From: Saccoglossus kowalevskii
Taxonomy: Eukaryota; Hemichordata; Enteropneusta; Harrimaniidae
NCBI RefSeq assembly: GCF_000003605.2
Contig: NW_003109086.1
Coordinates: 33,246 to 58,406, forward strand
Direction of reading: 5' to 3'
Length of the DNA: 25,161 nt
Part shown: positions 1 to 10,318 of the stretch, in pieces
Layout: the number at the start of each line of letters is the position of its first letter
Numbering within the stretch: the stretch's first letter is position 1
Notes under the pieces: generated by a model
Databases searched by the model: none
What the model was told of the DNA's origin: nothing
Seen by the model: only the letters and a program-made list of their open reading frames with translations
Made by a program: the position numbers and the translations under genes

Positions 1-458
1 GCAAAAATAAAGTTTCCGTAGACTGAGTTTAAACACATTTTTTCACTTAAAAAAAAAATATTTATGCTTAGAAACATAAAAAATAATAATATTTATGTAT
101 TAATGGATAATTTTAGGCGTGAAAATAGCAGCCATTTCACAGGCACTTTGAAGCTCTACTTTCTTTGCTACTTCATTGTAGTTGCGTTTATGTAGACGAG
201 TGAGAATCATTAGCACTCATACACATGTATCCATGGTCATTCAAGAAGTGTTAGAAATCAGTTTCCTGGAGCTCCCTGCCATGTTGCAATTGACTTGAGT
301 CAGATTGTCTTATCTATTTTGGCTTCCTTTAAATGTGGACAACTGTATACAATGTAGCACTGTAATCAATGTGTCTTTTTCAGGATATACAATAATAGAA
401 TATTGGACTGACATATCATACTACAATGACTCACTCATTCTGCTTAAACTTGTTTCAG
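1..458 (+). other. Intron or 5' flank upstream of the first visible GOLGA7 exon
   Basis: No coding exon could be supported here. The stretch ends in a good acceptor (TGTTTCAG, ending at 458). The next exon enters in phase 0 at a codon that is not the usual GOLGA7 start, so the initiator exon is probably further left, outside the window. An in-frame ATG at 426 would add 11 residues through the acceptor sequence, but those residues do not look like the family N-terminus. The rest is AT-rich sequence without visible repeats. Confidence 0.6.
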
Positions 459-578
459 AATCAAGTTTTAGACAACATTCCCAGGCAAGTCACATCTAAA
501 GTATTTATCCAGAGGGATTATTCTGAAGGATCTGGTGTCAAATTTATTACCAAATTTCCAACAGATTTAGAAGGCAAA
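459..578 (+). CDS. GOLGA7: GOLGA7 coding exon (N-terminal part)
   Basis: Acceptor TTTCAG ends at 458 and donor GTAAGT starts at 579. The exon has 40 whole codons (phase 0 in and out). It starts [10 protein letters not shown] and contains the strongly conserved [11 protein letters not shown] and the KFPTDLEGK strand of the Erf4/GOLGA7 fold. Confidence 0.93.
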
Positions 579-3500
579 GTAAGTATTTTTTTATGGCTAT
601 ATCAGAATAGTGGATATTCCGCTCACTGCAAGATCCCGTGAGATACCTTGACAACGGTTGTCAGCCATGTGACACAGGTCAAGCTTTGGCTCAAAATGGC
701 ATCCTTGCATAACGTTGTACGTTGTTTGTTGACCTTATTTCCACATTGATTTGTTAGTTTTATCGTTCTTTTTACGTTTGATGATGGATGATGTCGACAA
801 ACACACAGTGCTACAGCTCAAGAGCCTTTCACATAAATTATGTGTTTCAACATTAATGAATACTGGTAATCGCTTTTATACAAAATGTATGACATAGCTT
901 GGATATCGACCACCCTGAATTCGTTGTGAATGCTTAGACCATGCTTCAACAATGACCTGTTACTTCATGCCATATTCAGTTTACCTATCAAAAATTCCAA
1001 GTTACCAATTTTTGAAATACCCAAGTCATTTATTAGGGGAGGATGTAAAGCTTGGCCAAGTGAGATCTCGCAGTGAGCGGAGTATGGCTTATTTAATGGA
1101 ATTATCACCTTGTAGTATCAATGCAGTTCACTGTTTGCTGGTTGCTACTGTCTGTGAATCATCAGTATCAATTGGTCATGCGTTTCCATTCGTTGCAAGT
1201 GTCAGAATGTTCGTGTAGAAAGTTATTAGGAATTCCAATAGAAGTCATACATTGTATATTAAAATATTACTTATTTTGATTATAGAAACATTGTTTTGTT
1301 TTTTTTTCGTACATACAAATGTACATATGAATGTATACACTACTACATGTCATAGAGCATATATGATACTGTCTGAATTGTAAATTTTTTTTTCCATGAG
1401 AACTGAATTTATGAAAGTCTTTAAGATCTCAGTGATATATTCACTTATAAATTTTGTTGATTTTCTCTGGGGAAAATACTTTACATTACACTTGTTCATG
1501 TATGTTTGAATAAGATTTAAAATACACATGGATGAATAGTTTTGAAATATCATTTTGTTTTCTTCTTTTTTAGATTGAACATTCAACGTTTCAAGACACA
1601 ATAGAAAAATTGAATTCTATGTTCGCAGAAGCTGAAGAGGTTGGCTCGCGTTCACACTGTGAGGGCTGTCTGGCATGTCTTACTGGATATACTATTTTTC
1701 TTTGTTTACCTACACACTATCAAAAGGTATAGGAATATACTTTATTTGCTTTTGCTGTTATACTATCTGGTTCATGTTTACATGCTTTTTTGTTTGGTAT
1801 ATATATGTCAACAACCAGACCCTTTTTAGCTCCGCTGTTGACTTTGTCGAGCGGAGCTTATCATACTGTATGAGTGATTGTCTGTCGTCCGTGTAAAGGT
1901 TTTACTTTTTCGACTTCTTCTTGAAAACTACAAGCCTGAATGCTTTAATACTTGGTGTATATGTACCTTGGGTAGACCTCTCTTAGGTTTGTTCATTTCG
2001 TGATGATATCTTCAATTCTCTAATTTTGGTGAATATTTTTGTCATTTTTAGCTCCGCTGTCGACTTTGTCGAGCGGAGCTTATCATATGAGTGAAGTGAT
2101 TGTCCGTCGTCGTCCGTGTCAATGTTTTACTCTTTCGACTTCTTCTTGAAAACTACAAGCCTGAATGCTTTGATACTTGGTGTATATGTACCTTGGGTAG
2201 ACCTCTCTCAGATTTGTTCATTTCATGATGATATCTTCAATTCTCTAATTTTAGTGAATATTTTTGTCATTTTTAGTAATAAGTGATATTTTCAACTTCT
2301 TGTTAAAAATTGCAAGTTCAATTGCTTTGATATTACATATATAGGTACTACATGTGGACCTCTCTCAGATTTGTTCATTTTGTAATGATATCTTTAATTC
2401 TCTAATTTTGGTGAATATTTTTGTCATTTTTGGTAAAAAGCGATATTTTCGACTTCTTGTTGAAAACCGCAAGTCCAATTGCTTTGATATCACATATATA
2501 GGCACTACATGTGGACCTCTCTCAGATTTGTTCATTTCATGATGATATCTTTAATTCTCTAATTTTGATGAATATTTTTGTAATTTTTGGTAAAAAGTGA
2601 TATTTTCGACTTCTTGTTGAAAACCGCAAGTCCAATTGCTTTGATATAGTATACATATAGGTACTACATGTGGACCTTTCTCAGATTTGTTCATTTTCTA
2701 ATGATATCTTCTGTTCTTTAATTTTGGTGTGCATTGCTAACAGCGGAGCTATCTCAGCCGACAGGCTGCTTGTTGGTAAAAAGTGATATTTTCGACTTCT
2801 TGTTAAAAACCACAAGTCCGATTGCTTTGATATTACATATACATTTGTATAGGTACTACATGTGGACCTCTCTCAGATTTGTTCATTTTGTGATGATATC
2901 TTCAATTCTCTAATTTTGGTGAATATTTTTCTCATTTTTGGTAAAAAGTGATATTTTCGACTTCTTGTTAAAAACCAATAGTTCAATTGCTTTGATATCA
3001 CATATATAGATAGTACATGTAGACCTTTCTCAGATTTGTTCATTTCGTGATGATATCTTCAATTCTCTAATTTTGGTGAATATTTTTGTCATTTTTGGTA
3101 GAAAGTGATATTTTCGACTTCTTGTTAAAAATTGTCCGATTGCTTTGATAATATACATATTGTTCATTTTCTAATGATGTCTTCAGTTCTTTAATTGAAA
3201 TGTGCATTGCTATTAGCGGAGCTATCTCAGCCGATAGGCTGCTTGTTGTTTCTAGTGGTCTAGAATACGACTCTCCTGAACACATTACTGTGGGTGTGTG
3301 TTGTTGTTGTTGAAGGAAGGAGACTATAACTTGTAACTGGCTCATCTCCTGAACTTAGTTTATGCTCTAAATCATGTTAAATAATTCACCTTTTGTTGAT
3401 GGATTTTATTTATAACATGTTTGGACTGATTTTAAACTAGTTTCACTGTCCTGTAAAATACACATGATAATTCTATTCAAAAACCATGTACCGTAAAATC

Positions 3501-4893
3501 AACCAAGAAGCTGCTGTTTCTAATACAGATTTTACACTACATGTATGTGTGAGAGTGAAGACATGACAAGTGTTGACCACAGATAAACATTACTGGTATA
3601 TGTAATTTGCTTAACAATTACATGATAATCACTATTCTGTATTCCTAGTTACAGTAATCTTTTTTGATTATCAAAACCACTATGTTGGTGGTATTTCTTG
3701 TACCTATATTCACAATTTCAATGTTTTTTGTCATGCAGTGTTTGAAGCGGATAGCAAGGTTTGTGCAGGAACAAAATGATACGATATATGTGCCTAGGGG
3801 CCTCATGATTACAGATCCAATGGAAAGAGGACTTCGAGTTGTATCCTTTTATTTATTACCGGTAATGAGAAATTATGATGTAATACTTTAAGTACCAGGG
3901 TAAAGGCATGAAACTACATGATACATTACAACAAGCTTTAAACACAATTCCTGGTGGTGCACCCATGCCTTGTCTTGTGGTGTGTAACCATTAATTCATC
4001 CTTTTCATAGAGTCAGTCTTTTTACTGACTGTGTTGATTTTCAGTGTACTTCTCTTAGCCACTTGGTTCTCCATCACTACACTGCTGTTTTAAAAACCAC
4101 AATTTATATACTTATCACATGATGCCGCCTGCACACCAATCTTGTACATATACTTGTCTGGGCTTCCTCTTAGCCTTCGTCTGTGGTCAATGAAAAATTC
4201 ATTTAGATTTAGCTACAATAAATTGTGCCACTATCATCATTATTGCCTAAGGATAACTTTCCAAACCATGTCATGTCATGCCAGTAATGTTTCCAATTTT
4301 CTGACAAATTCGTGTTTTTATTTTCTTCCCATTTGCGAAGTAGCTAAACCAGTTGAAAATTTGTGAAAAAAAGAAATATCGCATTTGCTGATGTAACTAA
4401 AATTAAGAAGCAGAAGCACAGCCAGTATACCATGTGTAAACTGGACACTGTATAGCCTGTTATTAGCATTGTAGGCAGCTTGTATGAACACAGGGGTAAT
4501 GATTATTAAAATTGAAGCATGGTTGTCATTGCGCCAAAACTTTATGATCTATGGTTCCCATACATTTAAATATACCAACTTTGAATGTTTTGCAGAGCAA
4601 TGCATATGAAAAGAAGAAATGTTATCAAGGTTAGACTAGGTAATTTCTTGGTTTGGAGTGCATTAAGTTCAAAACACATTTTCATGCTTGCCATTTTGAG
4701 AGTGCATTTGATTGTGAAAAGAATCACTTTATCAGCACAATTCTGACACTTGGGTGGCATGACCCTTTAAACGAATTAGATATATAGCATACAGTTTGAA
4801 CCTATAAGTCTTTTAGTCATTGAAATTTAGCTTCTATTTGCCTTGACTCTTATTTTTCAGATTGAAATAAACATACTTCGTCAGGACACTTGA
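459..4893 (+). CDS. GOLGA7: GOLGA7-like Golgin A7/Erf4-family palmitoyltransferase cofactor (four 3' coding exons, 5' partial)
   Basis: Four exons (459-578, 1574-1726, 3739-3840, 4861-4893) join in phase 0 to give 40+51+34+10 = 135 residues and a TGA stop. Vertebrate GOLGA7 is about 137 residues. Recognisable family segments, in order, are [11 protein letters not shown] near the N-terminus, [20 protein letters not shown] in the middle, and [16 protein letters not shown] followed by [10 protein letters not shown] near the end. Known of the family: a small peripheral Golgi protein (GCP16) that binds DHHC palmitoyltransferases such as ZDHHC9, as yeast Erf4 partners Erf2, and supports Ras palmitoylation. 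The two cysteines of the CLAC motif, the known palmitoylation sites, are present. The C-terminal exon codes for only ten residues and diverges from vertebrates, which is normal. Vertebrates have GOLGA7 and GOLGA7B; an invertebrate gene would be ancestral to both. The initiator exon is missing from the window. Confidence 0.95.
579..1573 (+). other. GOLGA7 intron 1
   Basis: Intron between the first two visible exons (GTAAGT donor, TTTTTTAG acceptor). Apart from the TIR element at 614-1085, the rest is AT-rich and unremarkable. The 88-codon open frame at 952-1218 overlaps the right end of that element and has no recognisable domain. Confidence 0.85.
614..1085. mobile_element. Candidate MITE with 24-bp terminal inverted repeats in GOLGA7 intron 1
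   Basis: The left arm at 614-637 (starting ATATTCCGCTCACTGC) is the reverse complement of the right arm at 1062-1085 (ending GCAGTGAGCGGAGTAT), with 3 mismatches in 24 bp. Weaker similarity continues inward around a CAAGCTTT word in both arms. Length is about 472 bp with no transposase frame, so it would be non-autonomous. No convincing target-site duplication flanks these ends, so the superfamily is unassigned and the true ends may differ by a few bases. Confidence 0.55.
1574..1726 (+). CDS. GOLGA7: GOLGA7 coding exon with palmitoylated CLAC motif
   Basis: Acceptor TTTTTTAG ends at 1573. The exon has 51 codons, with the donor GTATAG starting at 1727 (off-consensus at +4 to +6). It encodes the helix ending in FAEAEEVG, then [20 protein letters not shown]. 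The CxxC cysteines correspond to the known palmitoylation sites of vertebrate GOLGA7. Confidence 0.93.
1911..3205 (+). repeat. Tandem ~157-bp core repeat array of the pearl-like elements
   Basis: Core units begin at 1911, 2136, 2293, 2450, 2607, 2793, 2958 and 3115. Spacings of 157 recur four times (2136-2293, 2293-2450, 2450-2607, 2958-3115). The others are explained by the inserted head (225), the internal tail (186) and an 8-bp insertion (165). Each unit has CGACTTCTTSTT, a TTGCTTTGATA word, GACCTCTCTCAGATTTGTTC and a TGATGATATCTTCAATTCTC segment. Open frames across the array are chance. Confidence 0.85.
2050..2774 (+). mobile_element. Inner copy of the pearl/HINE-like element, inserted into the outer copy
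   Basis: This is a complete 725-bp copy: head hairpin 2050-2080 (AGCTCCGC...GCGGAGCT with inner TCGAC/GTCGA arms and a TTT loop), core units at 2136, 2293, 2450 and 2607 spaced exactly 157 bp, and tail with hairpin CAGCC-GACA-GGCTG at 2755-2768. The head TAGCTCCGCTGT (2049-2060) and tail ACAGCGGAGCTA (2740-2751) are perfect 12-bp inverted repeats. Joining 2049 to 2775 rebuilds an intact 157-bp core unit of the outer copy, so the ends are fixed to within a 2-bp TT ambiguity and no target duplication was made. Confidence 0.78.
3248..3738 (+). other. Distal GOLGA7 intron 2
   Basis: Unique-looking AT-rich intron between the pearl-like element and the acceptor TCATGCAG at 3738. It holds a short TTG trinucleotide run near 3300-3311. 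No gene or structured element seen. Confidence 0.7.
3739..3840 (+). CDS. GOLGA7: GOLGA7 coding exon (EQN...[10 protein letters not shown])
   Basis: Acceptor ends at 3738; the exon has 34 codons; the donor GTATCC starts at 3841 (off-consensus downstream of GTAT). It encodes [14 protein letters not shown], then the conserved [19 protein letters not shown] typical of GOLGA7/GOLGA7B. The open frame continues past the donor, but those residues are not family-like, and the downstream exon at 4861 restores the expected IEI. Confidence 0.93.
3841..4860 (+). other. GOLGA7 intron 3
   Basis: AT-rich intron with donor GTATCC and acceptor TTATTTTTCAG. No repeat or exon seen. The 62-75-codon open frames inside it are unsupported. 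Confidence 0.8.
4861..4893 (+). CDS. GOLGA7: GOLGA7 terminal coding exon
   Basis: After the acceptor TTTTTCAG (ends 4860), ten codons ([10 protein letters not shown]) and TGA complete the protein. The IEI start continues GLRV exactly as in vertebrate GOLGA7 (GLRVIEI). The last residues are lineage-specific. Confidence 0.88.
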   Translation: MEINILRQDT

Positions 4894-6289
4894 TGGCAAA
4901 GTTGAGGTATAATTATTTGATGGCGTGTGTACAGTATACAGTGTCAAACAGTGTCTTAATATTAGTGAATTTACACCTTTATAATAGTGATTTGTAAAGA
5001 CATACAGTAGTAGTCTTACTCCATGCTATGTAGTATCACATTCAACAACCTTAAACCTACTAGAGCACTTATTTTTTTCAAACGTTTGAGTTTTTACACT
5101 AATATAGAATAGATCAAAAGAATTTAGAACTTATTAAAAATGGTTGGTATCACTCAGTGTAAGAGTTGTATTGTCAGCAAAATTTTGTTGAAAGGCCTAA
5201 ATTAGCTAAAACTCAAATCTGCAAGTTATAAAGTTGTGAGTTTAATCAAAATCTGATGAATTTTATTGACTAAATTATTATTGTATTCACTAAAATAAAT
5301 CACCTTCCCTGTATAGCTGTTTTGAATTTTGATGCGGGTGTTTGCTAAATATAACAAACCTGCGAAGTACATAATTTTTATGTACATGCATGTAATTTTA
5401 AAAGTTCGCCTGGGCGCATTGGCAGCGCGAGTAAAAAAAGTGGTGATATCAATTAGGAAGTAAGGGCTGTGCACAAATAACTATGACCAATTTTAAGAGA
5501 AAATACTCCACACAAAATTTTATCTTAAATCAGCCAACAAAAAATCTTGGATGTGTTTTTGTAACTTGATGACACCCTAAAATTCTGAAAACCCAATTGC
5601 ATGGATCTACGGAAATGCTCGGTAATTTGCTGATTATGGCAAAAAACACCTGATGCTGATATTTTGCTCATACATGTACATAATGTTGATTAAATGATGC
5701 ATATTTCTGGAATTGACAAAGGTTTCAAATAAAATATTGTTGACAATGCATCTTTTAAGTTGTTATGGTTGCAAAGTGCACAAAGTACAGTGTACGTCAG
5801 GAACCCGGAGTGTTAAAAGTTGTATTTTGAGATCATTTGTACATGTATAGCTTTATTGGGATATGGGGACTATTATGTGAAATGTTATATGATGGTCTCA
5901 ATTTGCACAAACAAATTTCAATTTTCCATTTGATATGTTCATATTCATTTGCTAATGCTTTTGATTAGTGTTATGACACAAAGATTTGTTCCAATATAAC
6001 ATTTAATAGCCACAAGACCCCAATGAAGCAACTCTAGCTATATATACACAGCTTCAAAAATGTTGTATTGGAATAATAAACCATTGCCTGATATACCACA
6101 TGATATAGCACAGTGAGATGACATGCTTGTGAGTAATATGGAATAATGTGCAATGTTGAGTGGTATTCAGTGTTCAACAAGATTTCATTGTTGTACTATG
6201 GCACTTTTTCAGCAGCAACCTATCATTATTAATTTGTTTTGTAATGGTGGTATACTATGAATATATGCATCATTCTCTGTTTGAATATG
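4894..6289 (+). other. GOLGA7 3' UTR / downstream region
   Basis: No coding sequence. + strand AATAAA hexamers at 5294-5299 and 5728-5733 are candidate poly(A) signals of GOLGA7; further ones lie at 8452 and 12052. The sequence is AT-rich, leaning to T over A on the + strand. The true 3' end cannot be chosen without transcript data. Confidence 0.45.
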
Positions 6290-7730
6290 TGACATCAAGG
6301 AATAATGTCAATGCTACATACTATGACGTCATGGTATAATGCTACATACTATAACTTTATGGTATAATGCTACATACTATGACTTCCTGGTATAATGCTA
6401 CATACTATGACTTCATGGTGTAATGCTACATATTATGACCTGATGGTATAATGCTACATACTATGACTTCATGGTATAATGCTACATACTATAACTTTAT
6501 GGTATAATGCTACATACTATGACTTCCTGGTATAATGCTACATACTATGACTTCATGGTGTAATGCTACATATTATGACCTGATGGTATAATGCTACATA
6601 CTATGACTTCATGGTATGATGCTACATACTATGACTTCATGGTATAATGCTACATACTATGACTTCATGGTATAATGCTGCATACTATGACTTCATGGTA
6701 TAATGCTACATACTATGACTTCATGGTATGATGCTACATACTATGATTTCATGGTATAATGCTACATACTATGACTTCATTGAATAATGCTATCGTACAT
6801 ACTATGACTTCATGGTATAATGCTTCATACTATGACTTCATGGTATAATGATACATAATATGACTTCATGGTATAATGCTACATACTATGGCTTCATGGA
6901 ATTACTACTACATAATATGACTTCATGGTATAATGCTACATACTATGACGTCATGGATAATGCTACCTACTATGGCTTCATGGTATAATGCTACATACTA
7001 TGACTTTATGGTATAATGCTACATACTATGGCTTCATGGTATAATGCTACATACTATGACTTCCTGGTATAATGCTACATACTATGGCTACATGGAATAC
7101 TACTACATACTATGACTTCATGGTATAATGCTACCTACTATGGCTTCATGGTATAATGCTACATACTATGGGTCATGTTATAATGCTACATACTAGGACT
7201 TCATGGTATAATGCTACCTACTATGGCTTCATGGTATAATGCTACCTACTATGACTTCATGGTATAATGCTACATACTATGGGTCATGTTATAATGCTAC
7301 ATACTAGGACTTCATGGTATAATGCTACCTACTATGGCTTCATGGTATAATGCTACCTACTATGGCTTCCTGGTATAATGCTGCATACTATGACTTCATG
7401 GTATAATGCTACATACTATGACTTCATGGTATAATGCTACATACTATGACTTCATGGTATAATGCTACATACTATGACTTCATGGTATAATGCTACATAC
7501 TATGACTTCATGGTATACTACTACATACTATGACTTCATGGTATAATGCTACCTACTATGGCTTCATGGTATAATGCTACATACTATGGGTCATGTTATA
7601 ATGCTACATACTAGGACTTTATGGTATAATGCTACATACTATGACTTCCTGGTATAATGCTACATACTATGACTTCCTGGTATAATGCTTCATACTATGA
7701 CTTCATGGTATAATGCTTCATACTATGACA
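6290..7730. repeat. 28-bp minisatellite, about 50 copies
   Basis: Tandem array with unit length 28 bp (GGTATAATGC-TACATACTAT-GACTTCAT). The common 27-bp variant has GGGTCATGTT in place of the GACTTCATGGT segment. Copies diverge at a few sites (ACCTAC, ATGGCTTC, CTTCCTGG). The first clear unit starts near 6311, preceded by a degenerate one, and the last ends near 7730. There is no spacer structure and the unit is not a multiple of 3, so it is neither CRISPR nor coding. Each canonical unit contains an inverted repeat, TACTATGA / TCATGGTA. Confidence 0.97.
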
Positions 7731-7965
7731 TAGTAGTATATGGTATAGAGAGCTACTTCATTCTACAGGTTCATAGTATTGTTAATTTTCATTATTATCA
7801 AGGGATCAGTCAAAGTAATTTGTCTGAATAATAGTATGTATGCTAAATAGATGTTGGGTCATGTTATTGTAACCACCACTAGTGGATCCCCGAATGTTCG
7901 CTTATCAAGATTTCATCTCACATAGATTATAACTAGGAGGTAGCAGGATAAACATAATAGTGGTT

Positions 7966-8157
7966 TTAACCTTTTCACCACCAGTTCCCTCTTTTCATCA
8001 CAAATTCACAATAAGATTGGGCCAAAAATATCAAAATTTGTTGGGTAAAAATTGAGTTAAATTGTGCCTGTTGGCTCTCATTTTCAGAAATATTGAAGAA
8101 TATTAAAAAAAAAGTTTGACAAATTTGGGCGAGTAAGTCTGGTGTTGAAAAGGTTAA
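7966..8157. mobile_element. piggyBac-like MITE with TTAA target sites
   Basis: The left end is TTAA (7966-7969) then CCTTTTCACCACCAG; the right end is CTGGTGTTGAAAAGG then TTAA (8154-8157). The 15-bp inverted repeats differ at one position, and the element between the TTAA copies is 184 bp. TTAA duplication with a TIR starting CC(Y)TTT is characteristic of piggyBac-superfamily elements. No transposase is present, so it is non-autonomous. The 91-codon minus frame overlapping it is chance. Confidence 0.75.
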
Positions 8158-10314
8158 TGACCTACTCAGACAAGGATTTTGTGTGACCCTCTGATGGTCT
8201 ATAGGAAACTTTAACTTCATTTGCCCATGTCTATTTATACTGACAGTCATTATGTCAAAGCGTTATAAAGAAAAAATATGATTTGACTGTCGGTGTAATT
8301 ATAAAAATGTTGTAATATAATGAAAAATAATTGATTAAAAAATTGAAACATGATTATAGCAAATATTGGGATGTGTAGGACACAAGCTATTCCTTATTTA
8401 TGAAGCCCTTGAACATGGAGCATCAATTGAATTCATTTTTCTTTTGTGACAAATAAATGTTGCTATCAATCTATTGTTTTCTTAAGTAAGGTGCATCATG
8501 GGAGTATTTCTTTGCACAATGCCCAGAGATATGCTTTTTATTTTTCATGTTGAGGGCGCTATCCTTACAGCTTTGACTTTCCCCCATAGTTATGACCAGA
8601 TTGTGTTTATGAATGCCATCAAATCGTGGTAATTCCTAGCGTAGGTCTGGGGAGTCTGTGTGCGTGTAGATATGCTGACACACACCATGCTTGTGTTTTT
8701 GTGTAGTAAACCATATTGTATATTTTGTAACTCAAGTTAGTCATATGTTATCCAGATTTGAAATTTATACTGCACAGATTATACATTGTGTTGAGAATAA
8801 TGCAGGGAAAGGGACATCTTTAATTCGGGTGATTTTTTTTTTTTTAAACAGTTGAGAATATGTAGTGCTGTAGTTTAAACAGATTACACATTAAATATCT
8901 AGACTGTATTTTATAATTTTCATGTATTTTATCAAATTTATTATAAATATTATCAGTTCTTGTTGCCTGTTACATTTTCGTACATATATGTCTATAAAGG
9001 CTTTGTAATCATGCTAGCCACTTCATTCTGTAACAGTACATTGGAATTTGCTGTGAATATCAGAGAATCATTTTGACACCAGTCACTGTGACCTCTATAT
9101 TGTGTCTTCTAAATATTTTATATGGTGGCGGTCGAGCATTATAAAAAAAGTCAGTGATTGGATTTTTCTTTTTTTTTAATTCAAATCTGTAAATATCAAA
9201 AAGTCTGAATTGTTATAAAATACAAAGCATTTGTAGCTCATAGTTGATGTAAATATTTTTGCAAGTTCTATGATCCTTGTGATGTTTTTGATTTGTGTAC
9301 TGCATCATAATTTAGGGGGGGGGTATTCATATTAGATCCTGCCTATTGTGCTGAACTCAATATTGAAATTTACTGATAATGAATGTATTTGCATTGTGGG
9401 ACTATAACATGAGGTTTTTAACTGGTATATGACAGCAGCAGTTTTGTCAGACTAGCTTTAATATTCAGGATGTGCGATTACATGTTTATTTTTCAGCTTA
9501 ACATCTATGATGTACTTCATCTATGTGAAGTTTTATTTCCTAGCATCGCTGGTATACTCGTTCAATCATAGTTGCAGCATAAACATAATTCAATTTATTT
9601 CTACCACAGCTGTTATGAATTGGAGACATTTTGGTTTAGGATATCAAGTTGTTGTGAATATGTGTAGTTTAATTTACCATGTTTGCTCTATAAGAAGTGC
9701 ATCTCCAATAGAGGCAATTACAAACATACATCACTGTTGTTGTTTACTGATTTACATAAATATTATTTATTTTGATCATCAAATACCACTTAAATTTATG
9801 TAAACAAATATAAGCAATACAGTAGTCAATTTGTTGCACATTCAGCACTCAGTCGACATATGACCATACAAATTCTAGAATTCTCATTGCCCAGTTCATG
9901 ACAGCTGTTATGTAGAATTTATGGTTTAGTTAGATAGCTATGATTCACTAAATAGAACAGCATGCAAGTTTTGTATATTTTTTTTTTCTGGTCTGTCTTG
10001 GAAGATAAATTGTATGTACAGACTAAAATTGATGTAATCTACAAAATATATATGCACAGCAACCACAAGATGCATGACAAATTTGTTGAGTGTACAGTTT
10101 GAAAATTGTGTAAACATGAAGTGTATTGCATCTTAGTTTTGTACAGTTCTATTTTATGTCAATAGTAAAATACATTTCAATTACAGTTATTGTTCTCGCT
10201 TTGTAATGTAACTTTTATGAGCAGAGCTATCATTTGTATGTACATCTGCTTTGTTTATTTCATGTCAAAACAAGACACAGTGACATATACTTTCATCGAC
10301 TCAATATCTTGCCA
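8158..10314 (+). other. Gene-free T-rich stretch downstream of GOLGA7
   Basis: No exon or structured repeat recognised. It has an AATAAA at 8452-8457 followed by T/GT-rich sequence, a plausible poly(A) site, and a G9 run near 9315. The + strand is T-rich in places, for example 29 T to 14 A in 9481-9540. The 98-codon frame at 9507-9803 has no family features. Confidence 0.5.
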
Positions 10315-10318
10315 TTTT

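Larger units (their letters stand above)
1828..3247 (+). mobile_element. Pearl/HINE-like (Helentron-type, non-autonomous) element with 157-bp core repeats, outer copy
   Basis: The element starts after a T-run with a hairpin head (AGCTCCGC and GCGGAGCT arms). It carries tandem core units that begin at CGACTTCTT, at 1911, 2793, 2958 and 3115. It ends with a tail AGCGGAGCTATCTCAGCC, a small CAGCC/GGCTG hairpin and CTTGTT. This head / ~150-160-bp tandem core / tail layout is known from pearl elements of bivalves and Helentron-associated elements, which lack transposase and make no target duplication. It lies in GOLGA7 intron 2. The last core unit has a ~30-bp deletion, and a second full copy (2050-2774) is inserted in its first core unit. 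The superfamily assignment is inference from structure only. Confidence 0.75.

Noticed and set aside
426-458. In-frame ATG start just upstream of the first visible GOLGA7 exon
   Set aside because: The added residues are encoded by the branch/polypyrimidine/acceptor sequence (ending TTTCAG), and family members start differently; an upstream exon is more likely.
6290-7730. CRISPR-like array or repeated bacterial TATAAT boxes
   Set aside because: There are no unique spacers, units are head-to-tail, and the window is clearly a spliced eukaryotic genome.
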